This document shows positions 1 to 11,725 of a stretch of 64,000 bases of DNA, one piece after another. Both the position numbers and the translations under genes were made by a program. Each line of letters opens with the position of its first letter. Position 1 is the stretch's first letter. Under the pieces are notes generated by a model. That model was not told where the DNA came from, searched no databases, and was given only the letters and a program-made list of their open reading frames with translations. Source of the stretch: Allohoeflea poritis (GTDB lineage: Bacteria; Pseudomonadota; Alphaproteobacteria; Rhizobiales; Rhizobiaceae); the NCBI RefSeq assembly GCF_027889715.1, contig NZ_JAPJZH010000004.1, forward strand, positions 186,001 through 250,000. Direction: 5' to 3'.

Positions 1-3
1 TTC

Positions 4-492
4 ATGCCCTTTACCCTCGTCCCGTTGCTGCTTCTCATCGTTCCGCTGGCGGAGATCGGAGCCTTCATCGTCATCGGCCGTGAAATCGGTGTCTTCTGGA
101 CCCTGGCCATGGTCTTCGCCACGGCCGTTGTCGGTTCGATCCTGCTTCGTATCCAGGGATTCGGGCTCATCAACCGCATCAGGCAGGAGACGGAAGCAGG
201 CAGGGTCCCGGGGCGGGAACTGGTGCATGGCGTGATGATCCTGATCGCCGGCGTGCTGCTTTTGACCCCCGGCTTCATTACCGACACGATCGGCTTCCTG
301 CTTTTCATTCCGGCTATCCGGGACGCGGGCTGGGCGCTGATCAGGAAGCGCATCACCATTGTTTCCGGCACTGGTTTTGAAAGTGAACACTTCCGCGACA
401 AGACGCAGAACAGCCAAACGCCGACCATCGATCTCGACGACAAGGACTTCACGCGCGATCCCGATCCCGATTCGCCGTGGAACAAGGATTGA
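4..492 (+). CDS. fxsA: FxsA family membrane protein
   Basis: The 162-aa product matches the FxsA family: hydrophobic segments at about residues 5-25, 30-50 and 75-100, with the characteristic 'GREIG' and 'LLLTPGFITD' motifs, then a polar acidic tail from about 125. FxsA is a cytoplasmic-membrane protein named for suppressing F exclusion of phage T7; its cellular role is not settled. The gene begins three bases into the window with an ATG, so its promoter and ribosome binding site are outside. Its place just before secB is the usual one in rhizobia. No other family fits as well. Confidence 0.9.
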   Translation: MPFTLVPLLLLIVPLAEIGAFIVIGREIGVFWTLAMVFATAVVGSILLRIQGFGLINRIRQETEAGRVPGRELVHGVMILIAGVLLLTPGFITDTIGFLLFIPAIRDAGWALIRKRITIVSGTGFESEHFRDKTQNSQTPTIDLDDKDFTRDPDPDSPWNKD

Positions 493-643
493 GTTTTCGC
501 GCGGGTCCTGACCGGCTTTAATCGGACACGGTCCGCAAGCCGGAAACACATCGGATTTTGGTTGTAAGCGCAGGATCGAAATGCTAGCCAGTGGCCCGAA
601 ACAAGGCCGGTCGGCCGACACCGCAGCAATCAAGGACAGTTTT

Positions 644-1171
644 ATGGCCAAACAGCCCGATCCGAAAGCACCCGCAGGCGCGTCTCCCGAAGGGGCGGAA
701 GCCGGCAACGGCACGGCGCCGCAGCTGAATGTGCTGGCGCAATATATCAAGGATCTTTCCTTCGAGAATCCGAACGCGCCGCAATCGCTCACACAGCGCG
801 AAAAGGGCCCGGCCATCAACATCAATGTCAATGTCAACGCGAATCCGATTTCGCAAACCGACTATGATGTCGTTCTGACGCTCAATGCCGAAGCCAAGGA
901 CGGCGAGAAGGTCGTGTTCAATGTCGAGCTGATCTATGGCGGTGTCTTTCGCGTCCAGGGCTTCCCGCAGGAACACATGCTGCCGCTGCTGTTCATCGAG
1001 TGCCCGCGGCTGCTGTTCCCCTTCGCGCGGCAGATCGTTGCCGACGCGACCCGCAATGGCGGTTTCCCGCCGCTGATGATCGATCCGATCGATTTTGCCC
1101 AGATGTTCGCCCAGCGTATGGCCGAAGAACAGGCAAAGGCCAAGGTAGAAGCGCCGCCTGTCACCAACTAG
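644..1171 (+). CDS. secB: Protein-export chaperone SecB
   Basis: SecB is the cytosolic tetrameric chaperone that keeps presecretory proteins unfolded and hands them to SecA. The 175-aa product has the SecB core: '[16 protein letters not shown]' near residues 25-41, the alternating strand 'INVNVNVNA', and the '[12 protein letters not shown]' segment near 140-152. I place the start at ATG 644 because an AAGGACAG Shine-Dalgarno lies at 632-639; a longer reading from 581 adds 21 residues without family similarity. The gene converges on dnaQ with only a 9-base gap. Confidence 0.96.
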   Translation: MAKQPDPKAPAGASPEGAEAGNGTAPQLNVLAQYIKDLSFENPNAPQSLTQREKGPAININVNVNANPISQTDYDVVLTLNAEAKDGEKVVFNVELIYGGVFRVQGFPQEHMLPLLFIECPRLLFPFARQIVADATRNGGFPPLMIDPIDFAQMFAQRMAEEQAKAKVEAPPVTN

Positions 1172-1180
1172 TGGTTGCGG

Positions 1181-1879
1181 CTATTCAGCGTATTTGTTCC
1201 AGAGGGCCTTGTCACCGAGGCCCTCTTTCAGTTTGAGATGCGCGGCCCGTTCCTCTGCGCTCAGGCGCACTGCCAGCGGCGAAGGTCTCGGCCCGGTACT
1301 GGCGGTGACGCTGCTGCGGCTCTGGACCGATGCGCCTGCATCGCTTTCCGTCAGGCCCAGCGCGGCCTGCCGGCCGCCATTCATTTCGATATAGACTTCC
1401 GCCAGCAATTCGGCGTCGAGCAGCGCGCCGTGCTTGGTGCGGTGTGAATTGTCGATACCGTAGCGCTTGCACAGCGCGTCCAGTGAATTGGGGCCCATCG
1501 GGTGGCGACGCCGCGCCAGCGCCAGCGTGTCGACAACCCGGCCGGGGTCGACGGGCGGCAGTCCGAGACGCGCATATTCGGCATTGATGAAACCGATATC
1601 GAAACTGGCATTGTGCGCGACCAGCTTGGCGCCGTCGAAGAGTGTGCTCATCTCCTCGATGATTTCGGCAAAGACCGGTTTGTCCTGCAGGAACTCATCG
1701 GTGATGCCGTGGACGGCCAGCGCCTCGGGATGGACCTTCTGGCCCTGGGCGTTGATATAGACATGGAAGGAGCGGCCGGTCGGAAACTTGTTGGCAAGCT
1801 CAACGCCGCCGATCTCGATGACGCGATCCGTCTGGTTGTCCAGCCCGGTCGTTTCGGTGTCGAACACGATCTCACGCAT
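1181..1879 (-). CDS. dnaQ: DNA polymerase III epsilon subunit (3'-5' proofreading exonuclease)
   Basis: The 232-aa product is a DEDDh-type exonuclease that proofreads for DNA polymerase III. ExoI 'DTETTG' is at residues 7-12, ExoII 'HNASFDIGF' near 88-97, and ExoIII with the catalytic His and Asp in '[15 protein letters not shown]' near 150-165. The ATG at 1879 overlaps the 3' end of coaE by 8 bases, so it is translated as part of the minus-strand run ppsR-maf-aroE-coaE-dnaQ leading away from the putative origin. The last codons contain a 9-bp perfect hairpin (1201-1226). Confidence 0.96.
   Translation of the reverse strand: MREIVFDTETTGLDNQTDRVIEIGGVELANKFPTGRSFHVYINAQGQKVHPEALAVHGITDEFLQDKPVFAEIIEEMSTLFDGAKLVAHNASFDIGFINAEYARLGLPPVDPGRVVDTLALARRRHPMGPNSLDALCKRYGIDNSHRTKHGALLDAELLAEVYIEMNGGRQAALGLTESDAGASVQSRSSVTASTGPRPSPLAVRLSAEERAAHLKLKEGLGDKALWNKYAE
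1201..1226. terminator. Hairpin inside the dnaQ 3' end, possible secB terminator
   Basis: AGAGGGCCT at 1201-1209 and AGGCCCTCT at 1218-1226 form a perfect 9-bp stem with an 8-base loop. On the plus strand it is followed by only two or three T residues, so it is a weak intrinsic terminator at best. It lies about 30 bases past the secB stop, inside convergent dnaQ, a plausible place for secB transcripts to end. Confidence 0.4.
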
Positions 1880-2471
1880 CGTTTGTTTCCCCTCCGATCA
1901 GCCCGTCGATCAGCGCATCGATTTGCCGTCTGGTTTCGTCGAACGTTCCAGACGTGTCTATGACGAAATCGGCGCGCGCCCTTTTTTCCGAATCAGGCAC
2001 CTGACGCGCCAGTATGGCCTCGAATTTCTCTTCGGTCATGCCCGGCCGCCGCATTACACGCTCTTTCTGCAGTTCCGGCGTGCAGGAAACGACCACCACC
2101 TTGTCGACGGTTTTTTCGCCGCCGCCCTCGAACAGAAGCGGGATATCCAGAACCACGGCAGGTTTTCCGGCCTCCCGCTGGCCTGCGACAAAGCGTTTTC
2201 GTTCTTCCGCGACCAGCGGATGGACGATGGATTCCAGCCTGCGGAACGCCTCCTCGTTGCCGAGGACAGCCTCAGACAAGCGCGTGCGATCGACAACACC
2301 ATCCGTCACGGTGCCCGGAAAAGCCGCTTCGATCAGCGGCGCGGCCCTGCCGGCATAAAGCGCGTGCACGATCTCGTCGGCGCTGATGACGGGTATGCCG
2401 CGTTCGGCAAACATTTCGCCGGCTGTCGATTTGCCCATCCCGATCGATCCTGTCAGACCAAACACGATCAT
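1872..2471 (-). CDS. coaE: Dephospho-CoA kinase
   Basis: CoaE phosphorylates the 3'-hydroxyl of dephospho-CoA, the last step of coenzyme A synthesis. The 199-aa product opens with '[16 protein letters not shown]', which carries the Walker A motif at residues 8-16, and contains '[10 protein letters not shown]' near 110, the CoA-domain signature of the family. The ATG at 2471 overlaps the end of aroE by four bases, and the gene end overlaps dnaQ, so translation is coupled on both sides. An open reading frame continues upstream but lies in another frame of aroE and has no family similarity. Confidence 0.96.
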   Translation of the reverse strand: MIVFGLTGSIGMGKSTAGEMFAERGIPVISADEIVHALYAGRAAPLIEAAFPGTVTDGVVDRTRLSEAVLGNEEAFRRLESIVHPLVAEERKRFVAGQREAGKPAVVLDIPLLFEGGGEKTVDKVVVVSCTPELQKERVMRRPGMTEEKFEAILARQVPDSEKRARADFVIDTSGTFDETRRQIDALIDGLIGGETNDA

Positions 2472-3313
2472 TTTTCGGCCTCCAGATCGGCAACAACCAG
2501 ATCCCGCAGGTCCCTGGTGACGTGCGGTCGAATGCCGAACCATTTCTCGAAACCGGGTACGGCCTGGTGCAGGAGCATGCCGAGACCGTCCACCACGTTC
2601 AGACCCTGGTCCTGCGCCATGCGCATGATCGGCGTGATCAGCGGCGTGTAGACGATATCGGTGACCACCGCACCGGCGGCCATCTTCGAAAAGTCGATCC
2701 GGGGAACCGGAGTGCCTTCCATGCCGAGCGCGCTGGTATTGACAAAAAGCCCGGCTCCTTCGGTGACCTCGTTCAAGGCGTCCAGCGGGTGGGCGCTTAT
2801 TCCAGCGCTGAAACGATCCGCCAGCTCCATTGCCCGCGCAACCGTGCGGTTGACGATGTGGATCTGCCGCACACCGCGGTCCTGCACGGCCTGTATGATC
2901 GCACGGCTCGCGCCGCCGGCGCCGAGAATGACGGCCTTCCGCGCCTTGTCCCAGCCCGGCGACCATTCATCGAGATTGGCGCAAAAACCGTAGCCGTCGG
3001 TATTGGTCGCCCTCAGCCGACCGTCTTCAAGCCACAGCGTATTGGCCGCGCCAAGGCCATTGGCCAGCGCATCTGCCTCGCCGGCCAGTTCGAAGGCGGC
3101 CTGTTTGTGCGGGATCGTGACATTGCCGCCGACGAAACCGCTGGTGCCATCAGCAAGACTTTTCATGAACGCGGGAAAATCCTCCGGCGATACCTCGACA
3201 GCCTCGTAACGGCCGGCGATGCCGGCCTGCTTCAGCCAGTGACCATGGATCATCGGCGAGCGGGAATGTCTGACCGGATATCCCGTTACGAAGGCGCGAA
3301 CCGTCTCAGCCAT
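2468..3313 (-). CDS. aroE: Shikimate dehydrogenase
   Basis: AroE reduces 3-dehydroshikimate to shikimate with NADPH in the aromatic amino acid pathway. The 281-aa product shows the substrate-site '[10 protein letters not shown]' at about residues 17-26, 'GGNVTIPHK' near 66-74 with the catalytic Lys, and a dinucleotide-binding 'GAGGASRA' near 137. I chose ATG 3313: it gives the normal length and overlaps the maf stop by 8 bases. A longer in-frame start upstream would lie wholly inside maf. It sits in the coupled run maf-aroE-coaE-dnaQ. Confidence 0.96.
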   Translation of the reverse strand: MAETVRAFVTGYPVRHSRSPMIHGHWLKQAGIAGRYEAVEVSPEDFPAFMKSLADGTSGFVGGNVTIPHKQAAFELAGEADALANGLGAANTLWLEDGRLRATNTDGYGFCANLDEWSPGWDKARKAVILGAGGASRAIIQAVQDRGVRQIHIVNRTVARAMELADRFSAGISAHPLDALNEVTEGAGLFVNTSALGMEGTPVPRIDFSKMAAGAVVTDIVYTPLITPIMRMAQDQGLNVVDGLGMLLHQAVPGFEKWFGIRPHVTRDLRDLVVADLEAEK

Positions 3314-3905
3314 CGATGGCCTCCAGATCCCGCAACGCAGCAAGCAAGGGCAGCATCGGCAGGCCGATAATGGTGAAATAGTCCCCGTCAATCTTTTCAA
3401 AGAGCTGCACGCCCACACCTTCAAGCTGATAGGCGCCGACGCTGGACAGCGCCGCATCGCCGATGCGCGACAGGTAGCGGCCGATAAATCCGGGATCGAG
3501 CGCACGCATGGTCAGGTCGGCGGTACCCACATGTTGCCAGAGCGTCTCTCCGTCGCGAAGGATGACAACGGCGCTGTTGAGCTGGTGGGTCTTGCCCGAG
3601 AGCCGCAGCAAATGGCGACGCGCGCCCTCCATATCGGCGGGTTTGTGAAAGATCTCGTCGCCGAGCGACAGTGTCTGGTCGGAGCCGATCACAAGCGCTC
3701 CGGGCTTCCGGGCGCTGACATCCGATGCCTTGGCGAGCGCCAGCACCAGGGCCGTGTCCTGTGGGCCGACATCGCTTTGCCGAAGCGGCGCTTCCACCGC
3801 CCGCTCGTCGATGTCCGCCGCCTGTATCTCGAAATCGATGCCGGCATTTTTTAACAGCGCTCTGCGGAAGGGGCTGGCGGAGGCCAGGACCAGTTCTGTC
3901 GGCAT
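3306..3905 (-). CDS. maf: Maf family nucleotide pyrophosphatase
   Basis: Maf proteins hydrolyse non-canonical or modified nucleoside triphosphates and are thought to keep them out of nucleic acids. The 199-aa product has the family N-terminus '[12 protein letters not shown]' (residues 7-18), a central '[14 protein letters not shown]' with the metal-binding acidic residues near 72-85, and the '[15 protein letters not shown]' C-terminal signature. Rhizobial genomes commonly have a Maf protein between ppsR and aroE. Which Maf subgroup, and so which nucleotide, cannot be decided here. Confidence 0.93.
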   Translation of the reverse strand: MPTELVLASASPFRRALLKNAGIDFEIQAADIDERAVEAPLRQSDVGPQDTALVLALAKASDVSARKPGALVIGSDQTLSLGDEIFHKPADMEGARRHLLRLSGKTHQLNSAVVILRDGETLWQHVGTADLTMRALDPGFIGRYLSRIGDAALSSVGAYQLEGVGVQLFEKIDGDYFTIIGLPMLPLLAALRDLEAIDG

Positions 3906-3938
3906 CGGCGGATCCTTTTCGGCAATCGGCCCTTCCGC

Positions 3939-4760
3939 CTAACGCGCCTTGACGCCAAGCGCAAGAATGGCCGCGGCGGTTTCCTCGATCGACCGGCGGC
4001 TGACGTCGATGGTCGGCCAGTTGTGGCGTTCGCACAGATTGCGCGCATATTTGAGTTCCTCGGCAATGGCGACGCGGTCGACATAATCATCGCCGGTATA
4101 GCCCTGCGTCGTTCCGAGGATGCGGTTCTTGCGAACCTGCGAGATCCGGTCCGCCGTCGCGACAAGGCCGACGATCAACGGGTGTTTCGCGGTGCCGAGA
4201 ACATCCGGCAGGGGAACGTTGAAGACGATCGGAATATTGGCGGTCTTGTAACCGCGATTGGCGAGATAGATACTGGTCGGCGTCTTCGATGTGCGGCTGA
4301 TGCCGACAAGCACGATGTCGGCCTCTTCGATGTCGGCAGGCATTTGGCCGTCATCGTGCTCCATGGTGAAGTTCAGCGCTTCCATGCGGCGGAAATATTG
4401 CGCGTTCAGCGAATGCTGCGCGCCGACGCGGTGTTCGGCTCTTGGCCCGAGATAGGACTGGAATGTCGCGATTACCGGATCGAGCACCGAAACGCAGGGA
4501 ATGTTCATTTCCCGGCAACGGTCGCTAATCATCTGCGAAAGCGCGGTATCGACGACCGTGTAGAGCACGATGCCGGGGGCGCCGTCGATCGTGTCGAGGA
4601 CCGGTTCGAGCTGTTTGGCGCTGCGGATCAGCGGATATACATGTTCGAGCGCGCGCGTGCCGGTGAACTGCGCGGCGGCGGCGCGGCCAACCGTTATCAG
4701 CGTTTCTCCGGTCGAATCGGAGATGAGGTGCAGGTGGAAATAGTTTTTCGGTCGATCCAC
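3939..4760 (-). CDS. ppsR: Pyruvate,phosphate dikinase / PEP synthase regulatory protein
   Basis: This DUF299-family protein is a bifunctional Ser/Thr kinase and pyrophosphorylase that switches pyruvate,phosphate dikinase or PEP synthase off and on. The P-loop-like '[11 protein letters not shown]' is the nucleotide-binding signature, and '[12 protein letters not shown]' is the conserved N-terminus. I favour the GTG at 4760: the first residues then align with the usual '..[17 protein letters not shown]' start and give the normal 273 aa. ATGs at 4793 and 4853 remain possible; the latter would run the gene into a DnaA-box-like 9-mer. The gene is divergent from hemE across the putative origin. 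Confidence 0.9.
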   Translation of the reverse strand: MDRPKNYFHLHLISDSTGETLITVGRAAAAQFTGTRALEHVYPLIRSAKQLEPVLDTIDGAPGIVLYTVVDTALSQMISDRCREMNIPCVSVLDPVIATFQSYLGPRAEHRVGAQHSLNAQYFRRMEALNFTMEHDDGQMPADIEEADIVLVGISRTSKTPTSIYLANRGYKTANIPIVFNVPLPDVLGTAKHPLIVGLVATADRISQVRKNRILGTTQGYTGDDYVDRVAIAEELKYARNLCERHNWPTIDVSRRSIEETAAAILALGVKAR

Positions 4761-5165
4761 AAAATTCGTCCGCTTCTGTTGATAGCTGTGCATGAACTCG
4801 GCCGGTGTGCACACTGACAAAAGAGGTACGGGAAACAGGGCCTGTTTGTCCACATTTGCGATGCGCAGGAAAGAGATGCCGGCAGGGCTGTGAACAATCG
4901 GACATCAACAGCCGGTTCATATTCATCCACAGGCAATGAACAGGAGAACAGTTCGATGCTGCGACATCAACTCCATGAATTTATGTCGCTTTTCGTGGAT
5001 ATGCCTGCTATTGTCAGACACAAGCCATTTCGGGATCTGTAATTGTCCCGCGCTAGCAAGCTGTGGAGATTTCGGGAAGAACCTTTAATCCTTGAAAACC
5101 ACCGACTCTAAGAAATAGAAGACTCTTTAAATTCCTTTCTTTTTTAATGTACGAAGGATCGATGC
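4761..5165. other. Candidate chromosomal replication origin (oriC) between ppsR and hemE
   Basis: In Caulobacter and in rhizobia the chromosomal origin lies next to hemE. This 405-base gap is non-coding, AT-rich towards hemE (about 5090-5160), and divides minus-strand from plus-strand genes. Sites sharing the TCCAC core of the DnaA box TTATCCACA are: 4753-4761 (two mismatches, at the gap edge), TTGTCCACA at 4846-4854 (one), TCATCCACA at 4923-4931 (one), 4994-5002 on the minus strand (two) and 5062-5070 on the minus strand (two). Two GANTC methylation sites (CcrM type) lie at 5104-5108 and 5121-5125. There is no perfect DnaA box, so the call rests on context plus these sites. Confidence 0.7.
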
Positions 5166-6191
5166 ATGGCGGATAACCGCAAGGTCATGAAGGTATTGAG
5201 TGGCGAAACGGTATTTCCGCCACCTATCTGGCTGATGCGGCAGGCCGGCCGGTATCTGCCCGAATATCGGGAAACGAGGAAACAGGCCGGCGGCTTTCTC
5301 GATCTTTGCTATTCTCCGGAACTGGCGACGGAAGTGACACTCCAGCCAATCCGCCGATATGGCTTTGATGCGGCAATCCTGTTTTCAGATATTCTCGTGA
5401 TACCGGATGCGCTTGACCGCAATGTGCGTTTTGAAGAAGGCCGCGGTCCGCTGATGTCGCCGATCGATGCGGCCGGCATCGCGAAGCTCGACGGCTCGAA
5501 GATGCTCGATCACCTGGCGCCTGTGCTGGAGACGGTCACGCGGCTGCGCGAGACACTTTCCGAGGAAACCACGTTGCTTGGATTCTGCGGCGCGCCCTGG
5601 ACGGTGGCCACCTATATGATCGCCGGGCATGGAACACCGGACCAGGCGCCGGCACGGCTTTTTGCCTATCGGGAGCCGGAGGCCTTTACCGCGCTGCTCG
5701 ATCTGCTGGCCGATCTTTCCGCCGATTATCTCTGCGCACAGATCGAGGCCGGCGCCGATGCGGTGCAGATCTTCGATTCCTGGGCCGGTGTGCTCGGCGA
5801 AAGCGAATTCGACCGTTTCTGCGTCCGCCCGGTGCGCAAGATCATCGAGCAAGTCCGCCGGCGTCATCCGCAGGCCCGGATCATCGCCTTTGCCAAGGGC
5901 GCCGGAACGCTGCTCACCGATTATCGCAGGGACACCGGTGCAGACGCGATCGGCCTCGATTGGAGCGTTCCGCTGGGCTTTGCGGGGGAACTGCAGAAGC
6001 AAGGACCGGTCCAGGGCAATCTGGATCCCATGCGGGTCGTTGCCGGCGGCCAGGCGCTGGATGAGGGCGTGGACGCGATCCTTTCGAAGCTTGGTGAGGG
6101 ACCGCTGATCTTCAATCTCGGCCACGGGATAACGCCGCAGGCCGATCCGCAGCACGTCACGCAACTGGTGGAACGGGTGCGTAGCGCATAG
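5166..6191 (+). CDS. hemE: Uroporphyrinogen decarboxylase
   Basis: HemE removes four carboxyl groups from uroporphyrinogen III to give coproporphyrinogen III in haem synthesis. The 341-aa product has the signature '[16 protein letters not shown]' near residues 20-35 and '[13 protein letters not shown]' near 140-152, plus the invariant Asp in '[15 protein letters not shown]'. The start ATG 5166 follows a GAAGGA Shine-Dalgarno at 5153-5158; another ATG four bases upstream is out of frame. It is the first gene on the plus-strand side of the candidate origin. Confidence 0.97.
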   Translation: MADNRKVMKVLSGETVFPPPIWLMRQAGRYLPEYRETRKQAGGFLDLCYSPELATEVTLQPIRRYGFDAAILFSDILVIPDALDRNVRFEEGRGPLMSPIDAAGIAKLDGSKMLDHLAPVLETVTRLRETLSEETTLLGFCGAPWTVATYMIAGHGTPDQAPARLFAYREPEAFTALLDLLADLSADYLCAQIEAGADAVQIFDSWAGVLGESEFDRFCVRPVRKIIEQVRRRHPQARIIAFAKGAGTLLTDYRRDTGADAIGLDWSVPLGFAGELQKQGPVQGNLDPMRVVAGGQALDEGVDAILSKLGEGPLIFNLGHGITPQADPQHVTQLVERVRSA

Positions 6192-6220
6192 AGCAGGTCC
6201 TGGCTGGATTGGATTACTTC

Positions 6221-6763
6221 ATGGCATCGAACGACGGTAAGGACGAAACGGCTGGGAACAAGGCGCGTTTGCGCGCGCGCATCGCTCTTGCCGTCGTTGT
6301 GGCGGCCGTCATCGCGCTGATGGCGTGGAACCCGCCGGAGCTTTATGACTGGATCAAGGCCGTGCATGTCATTGCCATCATCTCATGGATGGCCGGTTTG
6401 CTCTATCTGCCGCGGCTCTTTGTCTATCACAGCGACAGCGACGTCGGATCGCAGCAGTCCGAGACCTTCAAGGTCATGGAAGCGCGGCTCTACAAGGTGA
6501 TCATGACGCCGGCCATGGTGATTGCATGGGTCCTTGGCCTTTGGCTGGCCTATGACGGGTTTGGCTTCAATGCCGTGTGGCTGTGGCTGAAAATCGCCGC
6601 GGTCCTTGCACTTTCGGGCGTGCATGACTATTTGGGCAGGGCGGTGCGCAGATTTGCCGAGGATCATCGCGATCACCCGGCCCGTCACTGGCGCATGATC
6701 AACGAGGTTCCGACGGTGCTGATGATCTTCATCGTGGTCATGGTGATCGTCAAACCGTTTTGA
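6221..6763 (+). CDS. hemJ: Protoporphyrinogen IX oxidase HemJ
   Basis: HemJ is the membrane-bound oxygen-independent protoporphyrinogen oxidase of many alphaproteobacteria. The 180-aa product has about four transmembrane segments and the family motifs 'WIKAVHVIAIISWMAGLLYLP' (split here as 'WIKAVHVIAI' and 'SWMAGLLYLPRL') with the conserved His, and 'RMINEVPT' near the C-terminus. It directly follows hemE, giving two haem genes in a row. ATG 6221 is preferred; a TTG at 6209 would add four residues. No strong Shine-Dalgarno is visible, so translation may depend on hemE. Confidence 0.93.
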   Translation: MASNDGKDETAGNKARLRARIALAVVVAAVIALMAWNPPELYDWIKAVHVIAIISWMAGLLYLPRLFVYHSDSDVGSQQSETFKVMEARLYKVIMTPAMVIAWVLGLWLAYDGFGFNAVWLWLKIAAVLALSGVHDYLGRAVRRFAEDHRDHPARHWRMINEVPTVLMIFIVVMVIVKPF

Positions 6764-6818
6764 ACTTGCTGTTTGCCGCAAAATGTGCGACAGGCGGAAC
6801 ACCGGATGCATTTCGAAG

Positions 6819-6834
6819 CGTTTCACGTGAATCG
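6819..6834. other. Degenerate parS-like site before rho
   Basis: The 16-mer CGTTTCACGTGAATCG keeps the CACGTG centre of the ParB target TGTTTCACGTGAAACA with three mismatches, all in the outer positions. It lies in the hemJ-rho gap. It may be a weak ParB site or chance; the exact sites are 5-7 kb downstream. Confidence 0.35.
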
Positions 6835-6942
6835 CCCGGTCGAAAATCCCTCCCTGGCATGCGGTGATGGTCCGTCGACCGTCAAACAATCTCCCCAAGA
6901 TCGACTACAATAAAAATCCCCGAATAAAAATCTGGAAACCCA

Positions 6943-8204
6943 ATGCAGGAAATGAAGCTTCAAGAGCTCAAGAACAAGACACCGACAGAGCTGCTGGAAT
7001 TCGCCGAAACGCTGGAGGTGGAAAACGCCAGCACCATGCGCAAGCAGGAGCTGATGTTCGCCATCCTGAAGAAGCTGGCGGCGCAGGAAATCGAGATCAT
7101 CGGCGAAGGTGTCGTCGAAATTCTGCAGGACGGGTTCGGGTTCCTGCGCTCGGCCAACGCGAACTACCTGCCGGGCCCGGACGATATCTATATCTCGCCG
7201 TCGCAGATCCGGCGCTTTTCGCTGAAAACGGGCGATACGGTCGAGGGGCCGATCCGGGGGCCGAAGGAAGGCGAGCGTTATTTCGCGCTGCTGAAGGTCA
7301 ACACGATCAATTTCGACGATCCGGAGAAGATCCGTCACAAGACCCATTTCGACAATCTGACGCCGCTTTATCCCGATGAGCGGTTCAACATGGAATTCGA
7401 CGATCCGACCTCCAAGGATCTTTCGGCACGGGTGATCGATCTCGTGGCGCCGCTCGGCAAGGGACAGCGCGGGCTGATCGTGGCGCCGCCGCGCACCGGT
7501 AAGACGGTGCTGTTGCAGAACATCGCCCATTCGATCACGGCCAATCATCCCGAGTGTTATCTGATCGTGCTTTTGATCGATGAGCGTCCTGAAGAAGTCA
7601 CGGACATGCAGCGTTCGGTGAACGGCGAGGTGGTCTCATCCACCTTCGACGAGCCGGCCGCGCGGCACGTCCAGGTCGCCGAAATGGTGATCGAAAAGGC
7701 CAAGCGCCTGGTCGAGCACGGACGCGATGTCGTCATCCTGCTCGATTCCATCACGCGTCTCGGCCGCGCTTACAACACGGTTGTGCCCTCCTCCGGCAAG
7801 GTGCTGACCGGCGGTGTCGACGCCAACGCGCTGCAGCGCCCGAAACGCTTTTTCGGCGCGGCGCGCAATATCGAGGAAGGCGGATCGCTGACCATCATCG
7901 CCACGGCGCTGATCGATACGGGCAGCCGCATGGACGAGGTGATCTTCGAGGAGTTCAAGGGAACCGGCAACTCCGAAATCGTGCTTGACCGCAAGGTTGC
8001 CGACAAGCGGATCTACCCGTCCATGGACATCCTCAAATCGGGAACCCGCAAGGAAGACCTGCTGATACCGAAACAGGACCTGCAGAAGATCTTCGTGCTT
8101 CGCCGGATCCTGGCGCCGATGGGAACGACCGATGCGATCGAGTTCCTTATCGACAAGCTCAAGCAGACGAAGAACAACGCCGATTTCTTCGATTCGATGA
8201 ACGC

Positions 8205-8208
<4 letters not shown>
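6943..8208 (+). CDS. rho: Transcription termination factor Rho
   Basis: Rho is the hexameric RNA-dependent ATPase that ends transcription at factor-dependent sites. The 421-aa product has the N-terminal Rho domain ('[14 protein letters not shown]'), the RNA-binding cold-shock-like fold with 'DGFGFLRS' near residue 63, Walker A in 'VAPPRTGKT' near 182-190, and the Q- and R-loop regions including '[13 protein letters not shown]'. The untranslated leader from hemJ is 179 bases, long enough for autoregulation, which is known for rho in other bacteria. The stop overlaps the convergent DUF255 gene by four bases. Confidence 0.97.
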
Positions 8209-10229
<2,021 letters not shown>

Positions 10230-10273
10230 GGGGCACCGGGCGGGAGTTGTTCGTGGTGGAGCGCAATCACTAT

Positions 10274-11587
10274 ATGGACACTATTTTCGCCATGTCGAGT
10301 GGCGCGGGTGTCGCTGGCGTTGCCGTGATCCGGATATCCGGGCCGGCGGTCAGGGACGGTCTGGAAACGATGGCCGGCGGTGTCCCGGAACCGCGTGTGG
10401 CAACCTACAGGTCCATAAACAGTGCCGGTGGGACGAGGCTTGATCGGGGCATCGTGCTGTTTTTTCCGGCGCCGCATTCCTTCACCGGCGAGGATTGCGC
10501 GGAGCTTCATATCCATGGGGGACGGGCGGTTATCGGAGCCGTCCTGGCAAACCTCTCCGAACTGCCCGGTTTCCGCAGCGCCGAGCCGGGCGAGTTCACC
10601 CGAAGGGCGTTCGAGAACGGCAAAATGGACCTGACCGCTGTCGAGGGGCTGGCGGATCTGATCGCAGCGGAGACGGAGGTCCAGAGGCGCATGGCCCTGC
10701 AGCAATCGTCGGGGGCCCTGTCGGAGCGCTATGAGCGCTGGCGCAGCGCGCTGGTGCGGGCGCGCGCGATGATCGAGGCGGATTTCGATTTCGCCGATGA
10801 GGAAGACGTGCCGGGCTCGGTTGCCGACAGCATCTGGCCCGAGCTTGAAACACTGGCTCGGGAGATCGGACAACATCTGGCCGGTGCGCGGGCCGGTGAG
10901 ATCATTCGCGACGGTTATCGGGTGGTTATTCTGGGTGCGCCCAATGCCGGCAAATCCAGCCTGCTCAACGCGCTTGCCAGGCGCGAGATCGCCATCGTTT
11001 CCGATGAACGGGGCACCACGCGCGATCTGCTCGAGGTGCATCTCGATATCGCGGGATACCCGGTTGTTCTCAACGATACGGCCGGCTTGCGGGATGAGGC
11101 GGGCGCGGTGGAAAGCGAAGGCATTCGCCGCGCGCTGGCCGCGGCCGAACGTGCCGATCTTGTTCTTCTGCTTGAGGATCTGAATGAACCGGGAAAGACC
11201 GTGTCTCCTCCCTCAGACGATGTCCCGGTGCTCCGGATCGGCACCAAGACCGACCTCGCCGGCAATGAGGGTCGGGCGGGATATGACGCCGTCATCTCGG
11301 TGAAAAAGGATGATGGTCTGACTAGTCTGATCGATATGCTGGAACAGCGGGTAAAGGCAGCCGCGGGTGATGCCGTGTCAACCCTGCCCAACCGCCAGCG
11401 GCACCGGGAATATCTGTCGGAATGTTTGAAGGCGATCACGGCTGCGCTGGAAAACGATTCGGAACCGTTAGAATTGCGGGCGGAGCTGTTGCGCCAGGCC
11501 GGCGATGCGTTGGGGCGCCTGACGGGGCGGATCGATGTCGAGGATCTGCTTGATCTCATCTTCGGTGAGTTCTGTATCGGCAAATAG
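10274..11587 (+). CDS. mnmE: tRNA modification GTPase MnmE
   Basis: MnmE works with MnmG to add the (carboxymethyl)aminomethyl group at U34 of certain tRNAs. The 437-aa product has the N-terminal folate-binding domain ('MDTIFAMSSGAG', 'HIHGGRAV'), a GTPase domain with G1 'GAPNAGKSS', G2/G3 'RGTTRD' and 'DTAGLRD', G4 'TKTD', and the catalytic C-terminus 'FCIGK'. ATG 10274 matches the usual N-terminus; a start at 10217 would add 19 residues lacking similarity. The partner mnmG follows after a 138-base gap that holds a parS site. Confidence 0.95.
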   Translation: MDTIFAMSSGAGVAGVAVIRISGPAVRDGLETMAGGVPEPRVATYRSINSAGGTRLDRGIVLFFPAPHSFTGEDCAELHIHGGRAVIGAVLANLSELPGFRSAEPGEFTRRAFENGKMDLTAVEGLADLIAAETEVQRRMALQQSSGALSERYERWRSALVRARAMIEADFDFADEEDVPGSVADSIWPELETLAREIGQHLAGARAGEIIRDGYRVVILGAPNAGKSSLLNALARREIAIVSDERGTTRDLLEVHLDIAGYPVVLNDTAGLRDEAGAVESEGIRRALAAAERADLVLLLEDLNEPGKTVSPPSDDVPVLRIGTKTDLAGNEGRAGYDAVISVKKDDGLTSLIDMLEQRVKAAAGDAVSTLPNRQRHREYLSECLKAITAALENDSEPLELRAELLRQAGDALGRLTGRIDVEDLLDLIFGEFCIGK

Positions 11588-11611
11588 ATACCGAACCGCT
11601 TGCCGTGATGA

Positions 11612-11627
11612 TGATTCACGTGAGACA
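11612..11627. other. Imperfect parS-like site in the mnmE-mnmG gap
   Basis: TGATTCACGTGAGACA differs from the parS consensus TGTTTCACGTGAAACA at two positions (3 and 13). It is 41 bases from an exact copy, so the gap carries a pair of sites. ParB often tolerates such changes, but binding is inferred, not shown. Confidence 0.6.
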
Positions 11628-11652
11628 GGCATGCCCTTCAGGATCACAGCGG

Positions 11653-11668
11653 TGTTTCACGTGAAACA
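11653..11668. other. parS: parS centromere site, exact 16-bp palindrome
   Basis: TGTTTCACGTGAAACA is the canonical ParB-binding palindrome with no mismatch. It lies between mnmE and mnmG, 2.7 kb before parA and about 6.6 kb from the candidate oriC. Chromosomal parS sites near the origin load ParB, which spreads and recruits SMC and ParA for segregation. Confidence 0.92.
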
Positions 11669-11725
11669 ACGGTCTTGACAAATCGTCGTCAGAATCCGAT
11701 CTGAACGACGACACAGGAGCCGGCC

